Shown here piece by piece: positions 44,783-52,064 of a stretch of DNA of 64,000 bases. The notes beneath the pieces were generated by a model that was given only the letters and a program-made list of their open reading frames with translations, was not told where the DNA came from and made no database searches. This DNA is from Halosimplex salinum. Lineage in GTDB: Archaea > Halobacteriota > Halobacteria > Halobacteriales > Haloarculaceae. Location: contig NZ_QWGG01000005.1 of NCBI RefSeq assembly GCF_003730195.1, positions 186,001 to 250,000 of the forward strand, given 5' to 3'. Position numbers and translations under genes: made by a program. How positions within the stretch are numbered: position 1 is the first letter of the stretch; every line of letters starts with the position of its first letter.

Positions 44783-45157
44783 ATGGACGAGATCGAACTC
44801 GGCCAGGCGACGATCGTCTACGAGGACCCCGACGAGGGGACGACGGAGCTGACGGTCGACAACGAGGAGGTCGTGTACGCGCGCGACCACTGGATGCTCA
44901 GGTCGGGGACCGACGAGGAGGGCAACGACCTGATGAAACAGATCCCGCGCGACCGCGTCTACCGCGTCGACCGGAACGTCGAGCGCTTCGAGGAGGAGGC
45001 GTCGACGGTCCGCCACCGTGTCGAGTCGCTCGCGAGCGAAGTGCGCGACCGACTGCCCGTGGGCGGCGACGGGGAACACCGCCGGCACGCGAGGGAAGAC
45101 GAGGGGCCGACGCGCGTCCCGGTCACCGACGCCAACGACGAGCAGGGAGACGACTGA
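44783..45157 (+). CDS. Conserved-looking small acidic protein, unknown function
   Basis: A 124-residue protein. The first 60 residues predict beta strands (ELGQATIVYEDPDEGTTELT, VVYARDHWML), the next 35 a helix or coiled coil (NVERFEEEASTVRHRVESLASEVRDRL), and the tail is disordered. I do not recognise a family. Codon use matches the neighbours. Confidence 0.68.
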   Translation: MDEIELGQATIVYEDPDEGTTELTVDNEEVVYARDHWMLRSGTDEEGNDLMKQIPRDRVYRVDRNVERFEEEASTVRHRVESLASEVRDRLPVGGDGEHRRHAREDEGPTRVPVTDANDEQGDD

Positions 45158-45328
45158 GCGACTGGGAGCGGTCGAGTCTCCCGTCGAGCCGAAGTGGCAG
45201 ACGCGTGTCGGCCACCGCCCTTAGACCCGCTCACAGACGGCGACAGGGGCCGAAGCAGGTGTTTTCTCGGGACGTAAACTATCCTCGCTCTTTTTAGTGA
45301 GAGGGTGCCTGTCATCTGTGTGGTCACG

Positions 45329-45505
45329 ATGGGCGTCTTGGAACGGGCCAAACGCGCTTCAGGGCTGTCGAAGCCGGAGGCGCTTCCGTACATGTGTCTC
45401 GGCTGCGAGACGCAGTTCGACATCCAGTATCACACCTGCCCGGTCTGTGGGAAGTACGACATCCGACGGGCCAAGTGGGTGCAGTCGGACGGCGAGAGCA
45501 GCTGA
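45329..45505 (+). CDS. Small zinc-ribbon protein
   Basis: A 58-residue protein from the ATG at 45329. One zinc ribbon is formed by YMCLGCETQFDIQ and HTCPVCGKYD, followed by a basic strand DIRRAKWV. Similar short proteins occur widely in haloarchaea; partners unknown. A separate gene upstream of the cobalamin cluster. Confidence 0.72.
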   Translation: MGVLERAKRASGLSKPEALPYMCLGCETQFDIQYHTCPVCGKYDIRRAKWVQSDGESS

Positions 45506-45605
45506 GTTCGGCTCGGAGCGCCGCCGCGACAGCTCAGGCCTGCCCGAAGCCGAGCGCGCGGCCCACGACCCATGTGACCCGGGGCCGATTCGGCCCGCAC
45601 ACCCC

Positions 45606-45615
45606 TTTATTTATA
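45606..45615 (+). promoter_or_regulatory. TATA element of the cobalamin cluster
   Basis: tttatttata stands out in otherwise GC-rich DNA, about 99 bases before the GTG of the HAD gene. It is the only strong TATA-like element before the tightly packed genes 45705-48632. No cobalamin riboswitch fold was recognised. Confidence 0.55.
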
Positions 45616-45704
45616 GCCGACCCGTCGAGCGACGGCGGTCGGGCGATCCGCGAACCGACGAACGGTCCGTACAGTTGAAGGGAACCCGTGTCGATGGGGG
45701 GTTC

Positions 45705-46334
45705 GTGGCAGTCTCGTTCGATCTGTTCGGCACGCTCGTCGCCGTCGAACGACCGGCGGATCCGGCCGACGCGGTCGCTCGCGAACTACGGGACCGCGAC
45801 GTCGCAGTCCCCGGGGACTGGGGCAGCGCCTATCGAGAGCCGCAGGTCGCGGTCGACCCGGGTCGGGAAGCGGCGCTGCCGGACCACGTTCGCGCGGTGC
45901 TGGCGAGTCGCGGCATCGAGGTCGAGGCGGCGCTCGCGGAGTCGGCCGTGCGCGCGGCGTTCGACGGTGCGGTGACGACGCGCGACGGAGCCCGGGCCGC
46001 GGTCGCCGCCGCTGCCGAACGCGGACCGGTTGGCGTCCTCTCGAACTGCAGCGTCCCGGGGCTGGTCGAGCGGTCGCTCGACCGCTCCGCAGTCGACGTC
46101 GACCGGTTCGACGCCGTCGTCGCGAGCGTCGACTGCGGGTGGCGAAAGCCGGACCCGCGGGCGTTCGAGGCGGTCGCGTCGGCGCTGGACGTACCGATCG
46201 AGCGCCTCGTCCACGTCGGCGACGACCCCGAAACCGACGGCGGGGCCGACGACGCCGGTGCGACGAGCGTCTCGCTCTCGGCGGTCTCACTGGCCGACCT
46301 CCCGGCGGAGCTGGAGGCGATCGAGTGTCGCTGA
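45705..46334 (+). CDS. HAD-superfamily phosphatase, first gene of the cobalamin operon
   Basis: A 209-residue HAD hydrolase. Motif I SFDLFGTLVA carries the nucleophile Asp, followed by motif II SNCSVPG, the motif III lysine in GWRKPDPRAFEAV, and motif IV HVGDDPETD. The start at GTG 45705 follows a gggggg stretch that could serve as ribosome site; a TTG at 45675 is an alternative. Its last 10 bp overlap cbiB, so it is translationally coupled to cobalamin genes. HAD enzymes dephosphorylate small metabolites. Since no cobC/cobZ gene is seen here, it may supply the missing alpha-ribazole phosphate phosphatase step; this is hypothesis. Confidence 0.85.
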   Translation: MAVSFDLFGTLVAVERPADPADAVARELRDRDVAVPGDWGSAYREPQVAVDPGREAALPDHVRAVLASRGIEVEAALAESAVRAAFDGAVTTRDGARAAVAAAAERGPVGVLSNCSVPGLVERSLDRSAVDVDRFDAVVASVDCGWRKPDPRAFEAVASALDVPIERLVHVGDDPETDGGADDAGATSVSLSAVSLADLPAELEAIECR

Positions 46335-47275
46335 GCGCCGCCGCGGTCGGGGTCGCGTTCGCGCTCGACGCGGCTCTCGGGGAGCCGCCGACCCGCCTCC
46401 ACCCGGTCGCCTGGTTCGGGCGGCTCGTGGCGCCGTTCGACCGCGAGTGGTCGCGACCGCGGCTCGTCGGCGCGCTCGCGGCGCTCGGGCTCCCACTGGT
46501 CGCGGCGCTCGCACTGGGCGGGCTCGTGGCGGCGGTCGGCGCCTGGCGACCCGTCGCGGGCGCCGCCGTGGGGGCGCTCGCGCTGTTCGCGACGACGAGC
46601 CTCCGCCGACTGCTCGCGGTGGCCCGCGACGTGACGGCCGCGAGCGAGACGGACCTCGACGGTGCGCGCGAGCGGTTGCGCGCGCTGGCCGGGCGCGACG
46701 CGTCGGACCTCTCGGCGGGACAGGTACGCAGCGCGGTCGTCGAGAGCGTCGCGGAGAACCTGGCCGACGGGCTGGTCGCTCCGCTGGGCGCGTTCGCCGT
46801 CCTCGCGGTCGCCGTCGAGGGGCTGGGAGCGACGTTCGTGACGGCGACCGACCCGTCCGTCGCGGCGCTCGCCGTCGGCGCGGCGGGCGCGGTGTGGGTC
46901 AAGGCGGTCAACACCATGGACTCGATGCTCGGCTATCGCTCGAAGCCGGTCGGGTGGGCGCCGGCGCGACTGGACGACGCGGTGATGTGGCTGCCGGCGC
47001 GAGCGAGCGCGGTCCTGATCGCCGCGGCGTGTCTCGCGCCGCGGTCGCTCGGGAGCGCGCGCCGCTGGTCCCCCGAGGTCCCGTCGCCGAACTCGGGGTG
47101 GCCGATGGGGACCGTCGCCGCGGCGCTCGACGTGCGACTCGTCAAGCCCGGCGTGTACGACCTCGATCCCGGCGCGGCGTTGCCGACGGCGAGCGACGCG
47201 GAGCGGGCGGTCCGGCGCGTAGGACTGGCGGGCGCGCTGGCGTATCTCGGGGCGGGGGTGGCGACGTGGGTCTGA
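46325..47275 (+). CDS. cbiB: Adenosylcobinamide-phosphate synthase CbiB
   Basis: A 316-residue membrane enzyme from a GTG start inside the end of the HAD gene (10-bp overlap). Characteristic segments are DAALGEPPTRLHPVAWFGRL at the N-terminus, AVVESVAENLADGLVAPL in the middle, VNTMDSMLGYRS, and the C-terminal SPNSGWPMG. CbiB joins adenosylcobyric acid with (R)-1-amino-2-propanol O-phosphate (made by CobD). Length and several membrane helices match the family. Confidence 0.95.
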   Translation: MSLSAAAVGVAFALDAALGEPPTRLHPVAWFGRLVAPFDREWSRPRLVGALAALGLPLVAALALGGLVAAVGAWRPVAGAAVGALALFATTSLRRLLAVARDVTAASETDLDGARERLRALAGRDASDLSAGQVRSAVVESVAENLADGLVAPLGAFAVLAVAVEGLGATFVTATDPSVAALAVGAAGAVWVKAVNTMDSMLGYRSKPVGWAPARLDDAVMWLPARASAVLIAAACLAPRSLGSARRWSPEVPSPNSGWPMGTVAAALDVRLVKPGVYDLDPGAALPTASDAERAVRRVGLAGALAYLGAGVATWV

Positions 47276-48090
47276 GGGAGGCACCGACGGCGCTCCGCGG
47301 CGCGCTGGGCTTTCTCTCCCGGCTCCCGGTCGGTCGCGACGAGCGCGCCTGGGAGGCGTTTCGGACGGCGCCGTGGACGCTCCCAGTGGCGGGGTACGTT
47401 CTCGGCGCGCTGGTCGCGGTCCCGGTCGCCCTGGCGCTCGTCACCCCCGCGCCGGCCGTGACGGTCGCGCTCGTCTACGTGCTCGCGGTCGTCGCGCTCA
47501 CCGGGATCAATCACTTCGACGGCGTCGCGGATCTGGGCGACGCGGTTGTCGTCCACGGCGACGCGGAGCGCCGCCGCGAGGTGATGGGAGACACGGTCCT
47601 CGGCGTGGGCGGGACGCTCGCCGTGGCGGTCGTGGTCGCCGGGCTCGCGCTGGGCGCGGCCGGCCTCGCGGCCCTGCCGCTCACTGCGGCCGTCGGCCTG
47701 CTCGTCGCCGCGGAGGTCGCTGCGAAGGTCGCAATGGCGACGCTGGTCGCGCTGGGCTCGGCCGCCCAGGACGGGTTCGGCGCGGCGGTCGCCGACGAGA
47801 CGCGGCCCCGTGGCCTCGTCGTCCCGCTCGTGCTCGCGGCGCCTGCCGCCGTACTCACGCTCCCGTCGCTCGCGGCGCTGGGCGCGCTCGTCGGCGCGCT
47901 CGTGGTCGCCGTCGGACTCCTCTGGTGGGCCCGGCGGCGACTCGGCGGCGTGACAGGCGACGTGGTCGGCGCCGCGAACGAACTCGCGCGCGTCGCCGCG
48001 CTCCACGTCGGACTGGTCGTCTGGCGCGCGGCCCTCGACGCGCCGGTCGGCCTCGGTCTCCCGGAGGTGGTCGGATGGACGCTCTGGTGA
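47266..48090 (+). CDS. cobS: Adenosylcobinamide-GDP ribazoletransferase CobS
   Basis: A 274-residue polytopic membrane protein from a GTG that overlaps the cbiB stop by 10 bp. The family's conserved segment INHFDGVADLGDAV (about residues 80-93), followed by RREVMGDTVLGVGG, is present, as is FLSRLPVG near the N-terminus. It transfers alpha-ribazole to adenosylcobinamide-GDP, completing cobalamin or its phosphate. It overlaps cobY by 16 bp. Confidence 0.95.
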   Translation: MGLREAPTALRGALGFLSRLPVGRDERAWEAFRTAPWTLPVAGYVLGALVAVPVALALVTPAPAVTVALVYVLAVVALTGINHFDGVADLGDAVVVHGDAERRREVMGDTVLGVGGTLAVAVVVAGLALGAAGLAALPLTAAVGLLVAAEVAAKVAMATLVALGSAAQDGFGAAVADETRPRGLVVPLVLAAPAAVLTLPSLAALGALVGALVVAVGLLWWARRRLGGVTGDVVGAANELARVAALHVGLVVWRAALDAPVGLGLPEVVGWTLW

Positions 48091-48632
48091 TGTGCGGCGG
48101 GAAGGGGACGCGCCTCGACTGGGACGGCGAGAAGCCGCTCTTCCCGGTCGACGGCGAGCCGATGGTCGACCGCGTGGTCGCCGCGCTCGAAGCGAGCAGG
48201 GTCGAACGGGTGTACGCCGTCGTCTCGCCGCACGCGCCGGAGACGGCCGCTCACGTCGACTGCCCGACGATCGAGACGGCGGGCGAGGGGTACGTCGCGG
48301 ACCTCGGAGCGGCGCTGGACGACGAGCGAATCTCCGAGCCGGTCCTGACGGTCGCGGCCGACCTGCCGCTGCTGGACGCCAAGGTCGTCGACGACGTGCT
48401 CGACGCCTACGAGGGCGGGTCGCTGACCGTCGCGACGCCGACGTTCCTCAAGAGCGCGCTCGGGGTGAGCGTCGACACGTCGTTCGTCCACGAGGGCGAG
48501 GAACTCGCCCCCACTGGCGTCAACGTCGTAGGTGAGGGGCCCGACGAGACGATCGTGCGCGACGAGTCGCGTCTCGCGGTCAACGTCAATCGCCGGGAGG
48601 ACGCCGAGGTCGCCGAGCGGCTGCTGTTCTGA
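48075..48632 (+). CDS. cobY: GTP:adenosylcobinamide-phosphate guanylyltransferase CobY
   Basis: A 185-residue nucleotidyltransferase, the archaeal replacement of bacterial CobU. The N-terminal glycine-rich loop MDALVMCGGKGTRLDWDGEK and the motif PLFPVDGEPMVDRVV are intact, with a catalytic-site LTVAADLPLLD near residue 95. It activates adenosylcobinamide-phosphate with GTP, producing the CobS substrate. It starts within cobS (16-bp overlap), consistent with one operon. Confidence 0.95.
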   Translation: MDALVMCGGKGTRLDWDGEKPLFPVDGEPMVDRVVAALEASRVERVYAVVSPHAPETAAHVDCPTIETAGEGYVADLGAALDDERISEPVLTVAADLPLLDAKVVDDVLDAYEGGSLTVATPTFLKSALGVSVDTSFVHEGEELAPTGVNVVGEGPDETIVRDESRLAVNVNRREDAEVAERLLF

Positions 48633-48685
48633 CGCGGCACCCGGGTGTGGGAAACCCTCAATGGGCTGACCGACGAAGGTGTGGT

Positions 48686-49138
48686 ATGGCATTCGACCCC
48701 GAGATACCCGACCCGCCGAGACTCGACGCCGCGGAGGACCCGGGCGACTACGACGCGGTCGAGGAACCGGAGACGAGGACCGGCGAGGAGGGGCGCCGCG
48801 AGGCGCTCGCGGAATTCCTCGAAGACGGCGCGTGGGAGGACGCCTTCGACGAGTGGGCCGAGCACACGTACCTCTCCGACGAGCAGTTCGAGGCCGCACT
48901 CGAACTGGGGGTGGTCGCCGCGCTCGACTTCTACTGGAACGAGTCCGCGGGCGACGTGGGGTATCTCGCGCCGACGCTGGCCGAGGACCTCCCCGAGCCC
49001 TGGGACGACCGGCTCGCCCGGGCCGACCGCGCGGACATCGACGAGGCGATGGACGACCTCGGCCGGACGACCAGCGAGGTGCTGGAGAACCGATACATCG
49101 ACCGCAGCTCCGAGGCGTTCGGCTACACCTGGGAGTGA
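48686..49138 (+). CDS. Unknown acidic protein in the cobalamin cluster
   Basis: A 150-residue acidic, mostly helical protein between cobY (54 bp upstream) and cobD (99 bp downstream). Visible stretches are TYLSDEQFEAALELGVVAALDFYW and DDRLARADRADIDEAMDDL; there is no signal, membrane helix or metal motif. I recognise no family with certainty. Placement suggests a link to corrinoid metabolism but nothing in its sequence proves it. Confidence 0.72.
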   Translation: MAFDPEIPDPPRLDAAEDPGDYDAVEEPETRTGEEGRREALAEFLEDGAWEDAFDEWAEHTYLSDEQFEAALELGVVAALDFYWNESAGDVGYLAPTLAEDLPEPWDDRLARADRADIDEAMDDLGRTTSEVLENRYIDRSSEAFGYTWE

Positions 49139-49237
49139 GGCCGACGGAGGGATTCGGGGGCCGCGACGAACGGGCCGTCGCGGCCGACGCGAGGCCCGGA
49201 GAGACAGATTCTTGCCGGCGCTGGTCGACGAACGAGC

Positions 49238-50308
49238 ATGGACAGCGAGGCGGTCGCGCGGCTCGCCGGGACGGACGTCACCCACGGGAGTAGCGACGAC
49301 CCGGACGTGCTGGATTTCAGCGCGAACGTGAACCCGGAGATCCCCGACGGGGTCGCGGAGGTGTACGGGGAGGCGCTGGACGGGTCGCGTTCGTACCCCC
49401 CGGAGGACTACCCCGAGTTCCGCGCGGCCGCCGCCGCGTACGTCGGCTGCGAGGGCGAGGACGGAGGTTGCGAGGCCGGAGACGTGATCCCCGCCTCGGG
49501 CGGGCTCGCGGCGATCCGACTCGCGGTCGCGGTCACCGTCGACCCGGGTGACAGCGTGCTCGTTCCCGCGCCGAGCTTCGGGGAGTACGCCCGCGAGGTC
49601 GAACTCCAGGGCGGCGACCCGGTGGCGGTCTCTCACGACGACCTCCTCAATCGCGACCCCGAAGAGTTCGCGCTCGCGGTGGTTTGCAACCCGAACAATC
49701 CGACGGGCGACGCCTACGAGCAGGACGCACTGGCGGCGTTCGCCGACCGCTGTCGCGCGGCGGGGACGCCGTTGCTCGTCGACGAGGCGTTTCTGGGATT
49801 CACCGACCGCGAGTCGCTGGCGGGCGCGGAAGGAGTCGTCGTCGCGCGCTCGCTGACGAAACTGTTCGGGCTCCCGGGGTTGCGCGCGGGCTTCACCGTC
49901 GCGACGGGTGACCTCCGCGACCGGATCCAGACGGCGGCGATCACGTGGGGACTCGGCTGGCCGGCCGCGACAGTGGGGGCCCACTGTCTCGCCCGCGAGG
50001 CGTTCGTCGCGGCGACGCGCGAGCGGGTGGCGAGCGAACGCGAGCGCCTCAGGACTGCCTTCGACGGCGATCCCCGATTCGCGGTGTACAGTCCGTCTCC
50101 GCCGCTGGAACGGTCGAGCGCGCCGTTCCTCCTGCTCGACTGCGGGTCCGACGAACGGGTCGACGAGGTGCTGGCGACGGCTCGCGAGGCGGGCATCGCG
50201 CTCAGGGACGCCCGGAGCTTCGACGGGCTCGACTCGCACGTCCGTGTCGCCGTCAGGCTCCCCGCGGAGCACGACCGATTGCTGGAGGCATTCGATGTTC
50301 GACAGTGA
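49238..50308 (+). CDS. cobD: L-threonine-O-3-phosphate decarboxylase CobD (PLP aminotransferase fold)
   Basis: A 356-residue PLP enzyme of the HisC/CobD family. DFSANVNPEIP near the start, the motif VCNPNNPTGDAY (about residue 150), LLVDEAFLGF, and the PLP lysine in RSLTKLFGLPGLRAGF (about residue 207) are in order. CobD makes aminopropanol phosphate for CbiB. HisC, a close relative, is possible on sequence alone, but the CobD-like SANVNP start and the neighbours favour CobD. It overlaps cbiZ by 14 bp. Confidence 0.9.
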   Translation: MDSEAVARLAGTDVTHGSSDDPDVLDFSANVNPEIPDGVAEVYGEALDGSRSYPPEDYPEFRAAAAAYVGCEGEDGGCEAGDVIPASGGLAAIRLAVAVTVDPGDSVLVPAPSFGEYAREVELQGGDPVAVSHDDLLNRDPEEFALAVVCNPNNPTGDAYEQDALAAFADRCRAAGTPLLVDEAFLGFTDRESLAGAEGVVVARSLTKLFGLPGLRAGFTVATGDLRDRIQTAAITWGLGWPAATVGAHCLAREAFVAATRERVASERERLRTAFDGDPRFAVYSPSPPLERSSAPFLLLDCGSDERVDEVLATAREAGIALRDARSFDGLDSHVRVAVRLPAEHDRLLEAFDVRQ

Positions 50309-51029
50309 GGTCGCGGCGGACGTGCTGTGCGCGCGGCGGCCGGGAACGCGCTGGCTCTCGACGGGCTTCTCCGGCGGGTACGAGACGGCCGACGCGGCGT
50401 ACAACGTCACCGTCCCCGAGGGGTTCGACCGCACCGATCTCTGCGAGTACGTCGCCGAGCGCCGCGAGCGCGCGGGCTTCGAAGCGGCGGGGCCGGCGAT
50501 GCTCACCGGTGTCGCACAGCGCCACGCCCGCCGCGCTCGACTCGACGGCGTCGAGGTGGTCGCGACCGCGGGCGTGTCCAATCCCGCGTCGCTCCCGACG
50601 GACGGCGAGAGCGCGGGCGAGGCGGGGCCGGTCGGCGGTTCAGGTCGAGACGACCCGCCGCGGCCGGGGACGGTGAACCTCGTCGTCGGGACGACGCGGG
50701 CGCTCGACGACGGCGCGCTCGCGACGCTGCTGGCGACCGCCGTCGAGGCGAAGACGGCGACGATGCTGGCCGAGACGGGGTTCACGGGGACGACCTCGGA
50801 CGCGGTGGTCGTCGGCTCCGACCCGTCGGGCGAGCGGGCGGCGTTCGCTGGCAGCGCGACGCCGGTCGGGCGCGCCGCGCGGGTGTGCGTCCGCGACGCG
50901 GTCGGCGCGAGTCTCGCCGCGCGCTACGAGCACGCCGACACGGACGACGCGGTTCCCGAATCCGTCTCGGCGGCCGACTACGGCGTCGTCTCGGCGGGCG
51001 CGGCGACGGTCTCGCGAGTGGACGATTGA
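50295..51029 (+). CDS. cbiZ: Adenosylcobinamide amidohydrolase CbiZ
   Basis: A 244-residue enzyme from the ATG at 50295, overlapping cobD by 14 bp. Family motifs visible: LSTGFSGGYETADAAYNVTV near residue 21, MLTGVAQRHARRA, ATAGVSNPA, and TGTTSDAVVVGSDPSG near 170. CbiZ cleaves the aminopropanol arm from adenosylcobinamide to adenosylcobyric acid so salvaged corrinoids can re-enter at CbiB; it is the archaeal salvage signature. Confidence 0.93.
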   Translation: MFDSEVAADVLCARRPGTRWLSTGFSGGYETADAAYNVTVPEGFDRTDLCEYVAERRERAGFEAAGPAMLTGVAQRHARRARLDGVEVVATAGVSNPASLPTDGESAGEAGPVGGSGRDDPPRPGTVNLVVGTTRALDDGALATLLATAVEAKTATMLAETGFTGTTSDAVVVGSDPSGERAAFAGSATPVGRAARVCVRDAVGASLAARYEHADTDDAVPESVSAADYGVVSAGAATVSRVDD

Positions 51030-51086
51030 GTTGTCCGCGCCCGGCGTGTCGAAGCGGCTACGGTCCCGGGGGGCGTCGGTCCGCCC

Positions 51087-51764
51087 ATGACCGGAGACGG
51101 CGCTGACGACGGCAGCCAGGCCAGTGACGACCCGCTCGAACCGCAGTCGATCGAACCGGCCGCGCCGGAGGAGTTCGGCCTCGTGCAGGTGTGGTGGGGC
51201 GACGGCAAGGGCAAGACGACCGCCGCACTGGGCATGGGCATGCGCGCCGCCGGCCACGGCTACCGCGTCCACATGCTCCAGTTCATGAAGGGCGGGACCA
51301 GTACTGTGGAAGACGTGCGCGGCGAGTACAACGCGATCCACGCGCTCCCGGGCTTCTCCTACGAGAACAGCGGCCACTACGGCTGGCATCGCTTCCACGA
51401 CGGTACCGACGACGACGAGCACGCCGCCCGCGCGAAGGGCGGACTCGAACGGGCGCGCGAACTGGTCGACGCCGCCGGCGAGGCGGATCTCTCGACGCCC
51501 TTCGACAGCGACGCGCCCGCCGACGAGGGCGTCCACATGCTGATCCTCGACGAGATCGGCTACGCCGGCAACCGCGGGCTGGTCGATCAGGAGGAAGTGC
51601 GCGAACTCGTCGAGTCCAAGCCCGACGACCTCGAACTGGTCCTGACGGGCGGTCACGACCGGCCGGAGTTCGTGACCGAACTCGCCGACCTGGTGACCGA
51701 GGTCGGCAAGGAGAAACACCCGATCGAGTCCGGCCACAGCGCGCGGAAGGGCACCGAGTTCTGA
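51087..51764 (+). CDS. cobA: Corrinoid adenosyltransferase CobA (CobO/BtuR family)
   Basis: A 225-residue enzyme. After an acidic 28-residue leader, the nucleotide loop VWWGDGKGKTTAALGMGMRA (about residues 35-54) and the family strand LQFMKGG are seen, then LILDEIGYAGNRGLV (about 151) and VLTGGHDRP. CobA transfers the 5'-deoxyadenosyl group of ATP to reduced cobalt. It follows cbiZ by 57 bp. Adenosylation precedes use by CbiZ and CbiB. Confidence 0.95.
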   Translation: MTGDGADDGSQASDDPLEPQSIEPAAPEEFGLVQVWWGDGKGKTTAALGMGMRAAGHGYRVHMLQFMKGGTSTVEDVRGEYNAIHALPGFSYENSGHYGWHRFHDGTDDDEHAARAKGGLERARELVDAAGEADLSTPFDSDAPADEGVHMLILDEIGYAGNRGLVDQEEVRELVESKPDDLELVLTGGHDRPEFVTELADLVTEVGKEKHPIESGHSARKGTEF

Positions 51765-51798
51765 GGGGATCGGGGTGTGATGCTGTCGGCGCGACCGC

Positions 51799-51988
51799 GA
51801 ACAGCGTGAAAGCCCCGACCCTTTCATTCCCACCCACACAGACCGTCCGGTTGGCCGACACGGGTGGGACTGAAAGGGGCCGGGCGCTCGCCGGTATCTG
51901 ACGACGCAAGCACCGCAGTCGAACGCAGTGAGACGAGGAGCACAGCGAGTCAGGACCGGTCGAGCGCCCGGGGGCTTTCACGCTGTTC
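51799..51988. repeat. Nested inverted-repeat element (potential three-way junction)
   Basis: Outer arms are 18 bp and exact (51799-51816 and 51971-51988, gaacagcgtgaaagcccc and its complement). Inside lie two further hairpins: 51820-51835 with 51862-51877 (15 of 16 pairs) and 51880-51890 with 51961-51971 (11 of 11, ccgggcgctcg). No ORF is present in the 300-bp gap (51765-52064). Such an element can be a transposable palindrome or a structured RNA; no known family was recognised. A ctttcagtcc core is shared with 26407-26421. Confidence 0.75.
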
Positions 51989-52064
51989 TCACTGGATCTC
52001 GTCGTCGCGGTCGCGGATCAGTGTCGAAGGAGAGCAAATACGACTCCCACAGAGCGAACCACAC

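Noticed and set aside
45506-45704. Cobalamin riboswitch in front of the cobalamin cluster
   Set aside because: No B12-box-like conserved core or long structured leader could be made out; only a TATA element is visible.
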